Origin: Acetobacteraceae bacterium
GTDB lineage: Bacteria; Pseudomonadota; Alphaproteobacteria; Acetobacterales; Acetobacteraceae
Reading direction: 5' to 3'
NCBI GenBank assembly: GCA_031291725.1
Contig: JARLIM010000034.1
Coordinates: 160,638 to 224,637 of the forward strand
DNA length: 64,000 bases
Of the stretch, positions 8,016-15,033 are shown one piece after another. Numbering within the stretch: position 1 is the first letter of the stretch; each line of letters begins with the position of its first letter. A program made the position numbers and the translations under genes. The notes under the pieces are model-generated. The model saw only the letters and a list, made by a program, of their open reading frames with translations, was not told where the DNA came from and made no database searches.

Positions 8016-8962
8016 ACGGATTCTCCTGGAAATGACATCGCGGGCATGGCGGCTTGCGGGATGATCGCCCCGCGATGTTGCACCACGGTGCCAGCCAGAC
8101 GGTGCCCGGCGCGAGCGGAATCTTCCGGCGAACAGCCCGACCGGCGGGCGGCCATATAGGCGGCGGCGAAACTGTCGCCGGCGGCGGTGGTGTCGAGCAC
8201 ATGCTCCACCGGGGCGGCCTGGACGAAGCAGCGTGCGCCGGGGGTGATGACGTGACAGGCGGGCGAGGCGAGTTTGATCACGCACTCCGCCACATTGGCC
8301 GCTTGCAGCCGGGCGGCGACGATGTCTGCGTCGTCGCTGCCGAACACGCCTGCATGGTCTTCCACACTCGCCAGCACCAGATCGCTGGCTTCGAAGGCGG
8401 CGGTGTAGATTTCGCGCGCCAAGGCCAGGTCCGGCCAGCCGCGTGCACGGAAATTGGTGTCAAAGACGATCTTCACCCCACAGTCGCGCGCGGTCGCCAG
8501 CCCGGCGAACAGGCGCGCACGGCTGGATGGGTCGAACAGCGAGAGCGTGATGCCGGAGACATAGATCATCCCGGCCTTGACGAACGCCGCCTCGATCTCG
8601 CCGATCTCCGGCAGGGTGAACAGCCGCCGCACCGGGGCGGAATCGCGCCAATGGTGAAAGCTGCGTTCGCCCTGCGCGTCGGTGCGGATCAGATACAGGC
8701 CGGGCAGGGCCGCCTTCACACGCGGCACCAGCGAGATGCCGATGCCCTCCGCCTGCCACGCCGCCAGCATCTCATCGCTGAAGGCGTCATGGCCGAGCGC
8801 TGTGACGTAGTCCGTCGGTACGCCGAGCCGGGCGAGATAGAGGGCGGTGTTGAGGGTGTCGCCACCGAATGCGCGGGTGATCATGCCGTCCGGGCGTTCG
8901 GACAATTCGATCATGCATTCGCCGATGCACAGCACCGGACCCAAAGGTGTTTCAGCTGGCAA
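8012..8962 (-). CDS. kdgK: 2-keto-3-deoxygluconate kinase (PfkB family)
   Basis: The 316-residue product is a ribokinase/PfkB-family sugar kinase: N-terminal CIGECMIELS, the AFGGDTLNTALYLARLG substrate-binding segment, and the C-terminal anion-hole motif DTTAAGDSFAAAYM with the catalytic Asp. FGGDTLN with the upstream GECMIELS is typical of KDG kinases, and the downstream eda makes KDG phosphorylation to KDPG the obvious job. It sits between gntR (11-base overlap) and eda (ATGA overlap) in a minus-strand operon. Specificity for KDG rather than another sugar acid is inferred from context. Confidence 0.85.
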   Translation of the reverse strand: MPAETPLGPVLCIGECMIELSERPDGMITRAFGGDTLNTALYLARLGVPTDYVTALGHDAFSDEMLAAWQAEGIGISLVPRVKAALPGLYLIRTDAQGERSFHHWRDSAPVRRLFTLPEIGEIEAAFVKAGMIYVSGITLSLFDPSSRARLFAGLATARDCGVKIVFDTNFRARGWPDLALAREIYTAAFEASDLVLASVEDHAGVFGSDDADIVAARLQAANVAECVIKLASPACHVITPGARCFVQAAPVEHVLDTTAAGDSFAAAYMAARRSGCSPEDSARAGHRLAGTVVQHRGAIIPQAAMPAMSFPGESV

Positions 8963-9716
8963 GTTGAGTCTCCAGGGTGCAGTCGAGCAAAGCGGGATCG
9001 ATTTCGCGTTCGATGATGGAGAACATGCTGTCCATGAAGCCCATCAACTGATCCGATGCCGCCACCGCACGCTCGGCATCGCGGTCGGCGACGGCCTGGA
9101 TCATCGCCAGATGACTGTCCACCGTCTGGCTTAAGCCACCGCTTGGGGCGGCCCAGTTGTGATAGACCCAGCCGATGCGACGAAAGATGGTGTGCAGCGG
9201 GCGCAGGGTGTTTTCCAGAAACGCCTCGCCGGTGGCAGCGGCCAGCAATTGGTCGATGCGGCGATCAAGGCGGTTGAAGGTGGCAATGTCCATCGCCGCG
9301 CCGCGCTCGCTCAGCAGGCGGGCGATGTGCAGCAATTGGTTGCGATGGGTGGGGCCGGAGCGTTCCGCCGCCAGGCGCACGACGAATCGTTCCATGTCGC
9401 GCCGCAGCAACAACAGCGTCTTCTCGCGCGTCAGATCAATCGGCGCGATGCGCAGGCCGTGGCGCGGGCGGATGATGATCAGCGTGTCGGCGGCAAGGCG
9501 GCTGACGGCTTGATGAATGGGCGTGCGACCCAGTTGAACGACATTCTGTAAATCATTGATTGATAGAGATTGTCCCGGCTTCAGCGCGCAGGTGATGATC
9601 AATTCTTCAATGCGGTCATAGGCCTGTTCAGCCAGCGGCAATGGACGACCCGGCGCGCGTTTTTCCGGTGATTTCCCGCGTGTGAGGCGTTCGGGCTGCG
9701 GGGTGTTGGAAGCCAT
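8952..9716 (-). CDS. GntR-family regulator with FCD effector domain
   Basis: The 254-residue product has an N-terminal winged helix (AYDRIEELIITCALKPGQSL, then VVQLGRTPIHQAVSRLAADT) and a C-terminal all-helical FCD-type ligand domain with the R/D/H/H metal-site flavour in RRDMERFVVRLAAER, HIARLL and DSHLAMIQAVADRD. FCD GntR proteins sense sugar acids and similar organic acids. It is the first gene of gntR-kdgK-eda and lies opposite idnO-idnD-MFS. A near-perfect palindrome 29 bases upstream of its start (9745-9768) is the likely binding site, so it probably autoregulates and controls both directions. Confidence 0.88.
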   Translation of the reverse strand: MASNTPQPERLTRGKSPEKRAPGRPLPLAEQAYDRIEELIITCALKPGQSLSINDLQNVVQLGRTPIHQAVSRLAADTLIIIRPRHGLRIAPIDLTREKTLLLLRRDMERFVVRLAAERSGPTHRNQLLHIARLLSERGAAMDIATFNRLDRRIDQLLAAATGEAFLENTLRPLHTIFRRIGWVYHNWAAPSGGLSQTVDSHLAMIQAVADRDAERAVAASDQLMGFMDSMFSIIEREIDPALLDCTLETQLAS

Positions 9717-9744
9717 CTTCTGTGTCCTGTTCCACCCGAATCTA

Positions 9745-9768
9745 CATATTGTGATATTTCACAGTATG
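9745..9768. promoter_or_regulatory. Palindromic operator, probable GntR/FCD binding site
   Basis: A 24-base inverted repeat: left arm CATATTGTGA, 4-base centre TATT, right arm TCACAGTATG. The arms match at 9 of 10 positions. It lies in the 245-base divergent gap between gntR and the idn genes, in an AT-rich patch where promoters are expected. The TGTGA/TCACA half-sites are 4 bases apart, not the 6 of a CRP site. Binding by the adjacent GntR protein is inference from position and symmetry. Confidence 0.65.
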
Positions 9769-9842
9769 CATTACGGTTAACGTCATCGCAATCATCGTGA
9801 CACATAGCGTGTTACCGTGGGTGGGGGCGAGGGGAGGCGCGG

Positions 9843-9962
9843 TTGAAAATCACCAAGATCGAGACTTTGCGCGCCGAGATGGCCGCAATTCTCCTCCGCC
9901 TTCCTGTGCGCTCTGAGCCTGTCAGCTGTTCTGATCTCATTGTCCGCCGGAGTGAAATCTGA
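9843..9962 (+). pseudogene. Probable remnant of an enolase-superfamily sugar-acid dehydratase gene
   Basis: A TTG-initiated 39-codon frame starts LKITKIETLRAE, which resembles the opening strand of mandelate-racemase/muconate-lactonizing-type dehydratases (commonly MKITKIETLR followed by a V/L-rich strand and DEGxxGxGE). After residue 12 the resemblance stops (MAAILLRLPVRSEP and so on), and the frame ends with TGA at 9960-9962, overlapping the ATG of the next gene. A strong ribosome site (GGGGAGG at 9831 onward) precedes the TTG. It reads as the stub of a gene lost by internal deletion. A short leader peptide that merely looks similar is the alternative. The match is from memory, not a search. 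Confidence 0.4.
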
Positions 9963-10729
9963 TGTCCACGAAGCTTTTCGATCTGTCGGGCAAGACCGCC
10001 CTGATCACCGGCTCCTCGCGCGGTTTGGGCCGGGCGATGGCGGAAGGATTGGCGGCGGCGGGTGCGGCGGTGGTGCTCAATGGCGTCGATGCGCAGCGCC
10101 TGTCCGACGCTGCCGCGCAGATGCGCGCGCAGGGTTACACCGTGCATGAGTCGGCGTTCGATGTGGTCGATGAAGCCGCCGTGCTGGCGGCCTTCGAAGC
10201 GTTGGATGCCCAGGGCATCGAGATCGACATTCTCATCAACAATGCGGGCATTCAGTTCCGCAAGCCGCTGGCCGAGCTGGAGACAGCCGATTGGCGGCGT
10301 GTGGTGGACACCAATTTGACGGCGGCCTTCGTGATCGGGCGTGAGGCGGGGCGGCGCATGCTGACGCGCAAGCGCGGCAAGATCATCAATATCGGCTCGC
10401 TGATGAGCGGCCTCGGCCGCGTCACCGTCGGCCCCTACACGGCGGCGAAGGCGGGCATCAAGGCGCTGACGCAGACGATGACCGCCGAATGGGCCGAGCA
10501 TGGCATTCAGGCCAATGCCATCGGGCCGGGCTATATGCTGACGGATATGAACAAGCCGTTGATCGAGAACGAGACCTTCAACGCCTGGGTGGTAGGCCGC
10601 ACGCCCGCGCGGCGCTGGGGCAACCCCGACGAGTTGGTCGGCACGGCGATTTTCCTTGCTTCCTCTGCGTCGGACTACGTGTCCGGCCAGATCATCTATG
10701 TCGATGGCGGCATGACCGCGATCCTTTGA
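9962..10729 (+). CDS. idnO: Gluconate 5-dehydrogenase-like SDR (5-keto-D-gluconate reductase)
   Basis: The 255-residue product is a classical SDR: TGSSRGLG cofactor motif at about residue 17, LINNAGIQFRKPL, a catalytic Ser in IGSLMSGLGR, and YTAAK. The combination NAGIQFRKPL and IGPGYMLTDMNK is characteristic of gluconate 5-dehydrogenases (IdnO/Gno), which interconvert 5-keto-D-gluconate and D-gluconate. Its neighbour is an L-idonate-5-dehydrogenase-like gene, which makes 5-ketogluconate, so the two form consecutive steps. The ATG overlaps the stop of the preceding stub. Other 2-deoxy or uronate reductases of this family are possible. Confidence 0.75.
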   Translation: MSTKLFDLSGKTALITGSSRGLGRAMAEGLAAAGAAVVLNGVDAQRLSDAAAQMRAQGYTVHESAFDVVDEAAVLAAFEALDAQGIEIDILINNAGIQFRKPLAELETADWRRVVDTNLTAAFVIGREAGRRMLTRKRGKIINIGSLMSGLGRVTVGPYTAAKAGIKALTQTMTAEWAEHGIQANAIGPGYMLTDMNKPLIENETFNAWVVGRTPARRWGNPDELVGTAIFLASSASDYVSGQIIYVDGGMTAIL

Positions 10730-10742
10730 AGGAATTGCCACG

Positions 10743-11774
10743 ATGAAAGCCGTTGTCATTCACGCCGCCCATGATTTGCGCGTCGAGGATTTCGTCAATC
10801 CGCCGATGGGTCCGAATGATGTGGAGGTCCGCATCAGCAATGGCGGCATTTGTGGGTCGGATTTGCATTATTACCACGATGGCGGCTTCGGCACCGTGCG
10901 GGTGCGCGAGAAGATGGCGCTGGGCCATGAGATCGCGGGCGTTGTGGCCGCAATCGGTGCGAAGGTGACCGCCGTTCAGGTGGGCGACAAGGTGGCGGTC
11001 AATCCGAGCCTGCCGTGCAATGTGTGCAAATACTGCCTTGAGGGCAAACCGCGCCATTGTCTGGATATGCGCTTCTTCGGCAGTGCGATGCGCTTTCCGC
11101 ATGTGCAGGGCGGGTTCCGCGAAATGCTGGTGTGTTCGGAAGTGCAGGCGGTGAAGCTGCCTGCCGGTATGGCGCTGGAACGTGCCGCCTTTGCCGAGCC
11201 GCTGTCGGTGTGTCTGCACGCCGCCAATCAGGCCGGGCAATTGCAAGGCCGCCGCGTGTTGGTCACCGGCACCGGGCCGATTGGCGCGCTGTGCATCATG
11301 GTCGCCCGGCAGGCGGGGGCGCGGGAGATTGTCACGACCGATCTGTCGGACGCCCCCTTGGCCATCGCCCGCAAGGTGGGGGCCGATCTGGCGATCAATG
11401 TGCGCAACGATGCCGATCGGTTGAGCAAATTCAGCGCCGATAAGGGCTATTTCGACGTGGTGTTCGAATGCTCGGGCAGTGGCCCGGCCTTGGCCTCGGC
11501 AATTGCGGTGGCGCGTCCGGGCGCGGTGGTGGTGCAGGTGGGCATTGGCGGCGACATCGCCGTGCCGCTCAACGTGTTGGTGGCCAAGGAAATTCAGCTG
11601 CGCGGCACGTTCCGCTTCGATGCGGAATTCGATTGGGCGGTGGATTTCCTGGCCTCCGGTGCCATCGACGTCGCACCCCTGCTGACGGAAATCGTGCCGA
11701 TGGGCGATGCGGTGCGTGCGTTCGATCTGGCGTCTGACCGGTCGCGGGCGATGAAGGTTCAATTGGCGTTCTAA
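10743..11774 (+). CDS. idnD: L-idonate 5-dehydrogenase-like zinc alcohol dehydrogenase
   Basis: The 343-residue product is a medium-chain zinc dehydrogenase. The catalytic zinc residues sit in GGICGSDLHYYHDGG and the following LGHEIAG. A structural zinc lobe is given by the four cysteines of CNVCKYCLEGKPRHC, and the Rossmann motif is GTGPIGALCI. CGSDLHYYHDGGFG with FGSAMRFPHVQGGF is the pattern seen in L-idonate 5-dehydrogenases, which oxidise L-idonate to 5-keto-D-gluconate with NAD. It starts 13 bases after idnO and is followed by an MFS transporter, completing an uptake-and-oxidation set. Sorbitol or another polyol is an alternative substrate. Confidence 0.8.
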   Translation: MKAVVIHAAHDLRVEDFVNPPMGPNDVEVRISNGGICGSDLHYYHDGGFGTVRVREKMALGHEIAGVVAAIGAKVTAVQVGDKVAVNPSLPCNVCKYCLEGKPRHCLDMRFFGSAMRFPHVQGGFREMLVCSEVQAVKLPAGMALERAAFAEPLSVCLHAANQAGQLQGRRVLVTGTGPIGALCIMVARQAGAREIVTTDLSDAPLAIARKVGADLAINVRNDADRLSKFSADKGYFDVVFECSGSGPALASAIAVARPGAVVVQVGIGGDIAVPLNVLVAKEIQLRGTFRFDAEFDWAVDFLASGAIDVAPLLTEIVPMGDAVRAFDLASDRSRAMKVQLAF

Positions 11775-11800
11775 CAAATTCAACAGGGGGAAACTCAAAC

Positions 11801-13162
11801 ATGTCGTCACCAACTATCCCACAGGCGGCCATGAATGACGCGGTGCGTCATCTGGTCACGAACTATAATCCGAAAGGCAACAAGATCGGCTGGCTGATGA
11901 TGTCGTCGATCCTGGTGGAAGCCTGGGATCTGTACTCCATCGCCTTCGTGCTGGTGTTCATCAAGGCCCAGTACAATCCCGATCCGTTGCTGCTCGGCCT
12001 TGCCGCCGCCGCCACCCAGGGCGGCGCGTTGTTCGGGGCGATTGCCGGCGGCTGGTTGGCCGACAAGATCGGCCGCCGCGTGATGTTCCTGGCCACGATG
12101 ATCATGTTCATCATCGTCGCCTTGGCACAGGCTTTCGTGCAGAGCGTTGAAGTGCTGGTGGTTGTGCGCTTCATCCTCGGCGTGCCGCTCGGCTCGGACA
12201 TCTCCAACGGCTACACCTACATCATGGACAGCATGGCCAAGGGTGAGCGCGAGGTGATGGGCAATCGCTGGCAGTTCATGTTCGCGGTGGGCGAAGTGCT
12301 GACGCTTGCGGTGATTGCGGTGTTCCTGCTGATGAATCTTGACCACGAACTGGTCTGGCGCATCACGCTCGGCCTGGGCGCTGTGCCCGCCCTGATCATT
12401 CTGCTGATGCGGCACGATCTGCCGGAAACCGCCGTGTGGCTGGTGCGTCGCGGTAAGTTCCGTGAGGCGAAGAAAGTGGCGATGGACATGTATAATGATC
12501 CGCTCGCCATGCTGCCGGATCACGACGTGGTGGTGCCGCAGCCGAAAGCCGGTGAGTTCCTGTCTGACCTCAAGAGCGACCCGATCCGCTGGCGCGCGAC
12601 GATCTATGGCTGGATCGCCTGCTTCTGCCAGGGGTCTGAGTTCTCCACCTTCGGCTTCTATCTGCCGGTGCTGTTCGTGATGGTGGGCGTGTCCTCTGTG
12701 CTCGGCACCGATCTGGTGACGATGGTGCTGTTCACCTTTGCCGGTATCGCCGGTTGGGTTGGGCCGATGCTGACGCCGAAACTGGGCCAGCGCGGCATTG
12801 CACGCTGGGGCTTCGGCATTGTGTTCTTCTCGCTGCTGTTTGCGGCCTGGGCGATCTATGCCGGTCACACGATGCTGTTGCCGTTTGCGGCGGCCGCCAT
12901 GCTGTGGGGCCATTATTGGGATGCGTCGAACTGCATGACCATCCCCTCAGTGGTCGCCAAGCCGCAATATCGCGGCACCGCCTCGGGCTTCAGCTATATG
13001 TTCGTCAAAGCGCCGTCATTCCTGGCGATCTTCCTGTTCCCGTCGCTGTTCGCAGCCATCGGGCAGGCTGGCGCGACGCTGTTCTGTGCGATTTTCCCGC
13101 TGGTGGGCTGGCTGGCCGCCACGTTCATTCTGCCGGAAATCTACGGCTATGAGCACGATTGA
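11801..13162 (+). CDS. MFS transporter, sugar-acid/metabolite:H+ symporter type
   Basis: The 453-residue product has about 12 hydrophobic segments and the MFS motif A between helices 2 and 3 (GGWLADKIGRRVMF). The sugar-porter-like RFILGVPLGSDISNGYTYIM follows in helix 4, and a central hydrophilic loop lies at about residues 215-265. It is expected in the inner membrane. A good ribosome site (CAGGGGGAAA) precedes ATG 11801, 26 bases after idnD, so it is probably the third gene of the idn operon and imports its substrate. Substrate identity (L-idonate, gluconate or another acid) is inferred from context only. Confidence 0.85.
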   Translation: MSSPTIPQAAMNDAVRHLVTNYNPKGNKIGWLMMSSILVEAWDLYSIAFVLVFIKAQYNPDPLLLGLAAAATQGGALFGAIAGGWLADKIGRRVMFLATMIMFIIVALAQAFVQSVEVLVVVRFILGVPLGSDISNGYTYIMDSMAKGEREVMGNRWQFMFAVGEVLTLAVIAVFLLMNLDHELVWRITLGLGAVPALIILLMRHDLPETAVWLVRRGKFREAKKVAMDMYNDPLAMLPDHDVVVPQPKAGEFLSDLKSDPIRWRATIYGWIACFCQGSEFSTFGFYLPVLFVMVGVSSVLGTDLVTMVLFTFAGIAGWVGPMLTPKLGQRGIARWGFGIVFFSLLFAAWAIYAGHTMLLPFAAAAMLWGHYWDASNCMTIPSVVAKPQYRGTASGFSYMFVKAPSFLAIFLFPSLFAAIGQAGATLFCAIFPLVGWLAATFILPEIYGYEHD

Positions 13163-13238
13163 TCTGGGCTGAGGGGTCAAGCAAAGCGGGCGTCAGGGGA
13201 GACCTTGGCGCCTGATTTGTTGATAGTGTTGCACGGCA

Positions 13239-13269
13239 CGTTCAGGTAAACGCAGTGAACGCATGTTCA
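13239..13269. promoter_or_regulatory. Cluster of GTTCA/TGAAC half-sites over the tetR start, possible TetR operator
   Basis: Three half-sites alternate: GTTCA at 13240-13244, TGAAC at 13256-13260 and GTTCA at 13265-13269. The last two form the palindrome TGAAC-GCAT-GTTCA, which covers the tetR start codon (13263). A related TGAAC-ATC-GTTAA occurs at 13920-13932, upstream of the efflux genes. Sharing half-sites at both ends of tetR suits autoregulation plus control of the pump, but no binding evidence exists. Confidence 0.35.
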
Positions 13270-13904
13270 ATTTGACCGCAAACTGTCCGATCCGACATCG
13301 CAAGCCCCGAGGCCAGGGGGCGTCGCGACGTGGCGAGATCATTGCGGCGGCCACGCGGATTTTTGTCGAAGAGGGCGTGGCCGCGGCGACGATGCGGCGG
13401 ATTGCGGCGGCCGTTGGCGTGTCTCCGACGGCGTTGTATGTCTATTTCCCCGACAAGGAAGCCATTCTGGCGGCCATTGCCAGCGGGTGGTTCGCGGAAT
13501 TGCTGGCGGCATTGGAAGCCAGCCAGAATTCCAGCCATGACACCGTGACGCAGTTTCGCGCCGGTTTGCGCACCTATATCGAATTCGGCGCCGCCCGGCC
13601 GGACAGCTACCGCCTGACCTTCCTGGCCGCCCCGCCGCCGCAATCGGGCGGCGAGCCGTGCAGCAACATTCCCGAGGCCGATAGCTCGTTCGACATCCTG
13701 GTCAGCGGCGTGATGGCGATGATGCAGGAAGGCCGGTTCCGCCAGGATGACCCGGCGAAGGTGGCCGAGACGATCTGGGCGGCGCTGCATGGGCTGACGA
13801 TTTTGCTGATCGATCAGACCTCTCATCTGACCACACCCAAGGATGTCCTGATCGAGGCGATGCTCGGCATGATCATCAGCGGATTTTCGACGGTGAATCC
13901 TTAA
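13263..13904 (+). CDS. TetR-family transcriptional regulator
   Basis: The 213-residue product has a standard N-terminal TetR domain: RRGEIIAAATRIFVEEGV, then MRRIAAAVGVSPTALYVYFP with the DKEAIL helix after it, at about residues 20-70. The C-terminal ligand domain is variable as usual (AETIWAALHGLTILL near the end). It lies 58 bases upstream of an RND efflux pair on the same strand, so repression of that pump with relief by a pump substrate is the probable role. Half-site palindromes at its own start and before the pump support this. No sign of truncation. Confidence 0.9.
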   Translation: MFNLTANCPIRHRKPRGQGASRRGEIIAAATRIFVEEGVAAATMRRIAAAVGVSPTALYVYFPDKEAILAAIASGWFAELLAALEASQNSSHDTVTQFRAGLRTYIEFGAARPDSYRLTFLAAPPPQSGGEPCSNIPEADSSFDILVSGVMAMMQEGRFRQDDPAKVAETIWAALHGLTILLIDQTSHLTTPKDVLIEAMLGMIISGFSTVNP

Positions 13905-13962
13905 CTGCACGTTGTCAACTGAACATCGTTAATGTATCTCATGGACAGCCAGGAGTCTGTCG

Positions 13963-15033
13963 ATGTTGTGCAAGCGCATGTTTCTTCTCCCGCCCGTTCT
14001 GTTCGCCCTGACAGCGGCAGATGCGCCGCCGCCGCGTCCGGTGCGGGTGGCGGTGGTGGCGTATGCGCAGGCGCAGGTGCCGTTGATCCTGTCGGGCAGT
14101 GTGCAGGCGCGCATTCAGGCCGATCTGGGCTTTCGGGTGGGTGGCAAGATCATTCGTCGCCCGGTGGATATTGGCCGCCACGTGCAGGCGGGCGATGTGC
14201 TGGCGGAACTCGACCCCGCCGATCTCAGCCGCGCCGCCGAATCGGCCGAGGCGGCGTGGCGCTCGGCGCAGGCCAATGCGGTGCAGGCCGATGCCGATCT
14301 GCGGCGCTACCAACAGCTTGGCAGCAACTCCGCCGCCTATCTGCCGTCGGAATATGATCGCCGCGTGGCCATGGCCCGCGTGGCGCAGGAGGCGGCGGTG
14401 CAGGCGCAACGTCAGCTCGATCTGGCGCGCAACCAACTCAGCTATGGCAGGCTGACGGCGGATGCGGATGGCATCGTCGCCGCCGTTCCCGCACAGACCG
14501 GGCAGGTGGTTGCCGCCGGGCAGCCGGTGGTGACGCTGGCGCATGGCGATGAGATCGAGATTGTGGCCGATGTGCCGGAAAACCGGCTGGAGGATCTGCG
14601 CCATGCCGACTCCATCGATGTCCGGCTCTGGGCGTTGCCCGATCTGGTGCTGCCTGCACGTCTGCGTGAACTCGGCGGATTGGCCGATCCGGCCAGCCGC
14701 ACCTTCGCCGTCAAGCTTGCCATCCCGGACGCCCCGCGCGACCGGTTGGCGCTTGGCATGACCGCCACCGTGACCGTCAACCGCCCCAGCCATCGCGTGG
14801 CGGCGCTGCCGTCCGGGGCGTTGACCGACGATGCGGGCAGCCCCGCCGTGTGGGTGCTCGACCCTGCCAGCCATCACGCCAGCAAGCATCGCGTGCAGGT
14901 TGGCTTCTATGATCGCGACGGCCACGTGTTCCTGGCCAGCGGGGTGCGGGAGGGCGAGAGCGTGATCACCGCGGGGGTTGGCGCGATCACACCGGATATG
15001 GCGCTCACCCCCTGGGCAGGGGCGGCACGATGA
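13963..15033 (+). CDS. RND efflux membrane fusion protein (periplasmic adaptor)
   Basis: The 356-residue product is an HlyD/AcrA-type adaptor. A signal peptide runs to about residue 20 (MFLLPPVLFALTAADA), without a lipobox Cys. A lipoyl half-motif follows at GFRVGGKIIRRPVDIGRHV, then a helical hairpin at about 85-155, the second lipoyl half (GRLTADADGIVAAVPAQTGQ) and beta-barrel and membrane-proximal domains. It links the inner-membrane pump to an outer-membrane channel. Its stop overlaps the pump start (ATGA at 15030-15033). ATG 13978 (residue 6) is an alternative start. No outer-membrane factor gene is present locally. Confidence 0.9.
   Translation: MLCKRMFLLPPVLFALTAADAPPPRPVRVAVVAYAQAQVPLILSGSVQARIQADLGFRVGGKIIRRPVDIGRHVQAGDVLAELDPADLSRAAESAEAAWRSAQANAVQADADLRRYQQLGSNSAAYLPSEYDRRVAMARVAQEAAVQAQRQLDLARNQLSYGRLTADADGIVAAVPAQTGQVVAAGQPVVTLAHGDEIEIVADVPENRLEDLRHADSIDVRLWALPDLVLPARLRELGGLADPASRTFAVKLAIPDAPRDRLALGMTATVTVNRPSHRVAALPSGALTDDAGSPAVWVLDPASHHASKHRVQVGFYDRDGHVFLASGVREGESVITAGVGAITPDMALTPWAGAAR

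Noticed and set aside
9745..9768. TGTGA/TCACA palindrome as a CRP binding site
   Set aside because: The half-sites are 4 bases apart, not 6, and the neighbouring GntR regulator is the better candidate.
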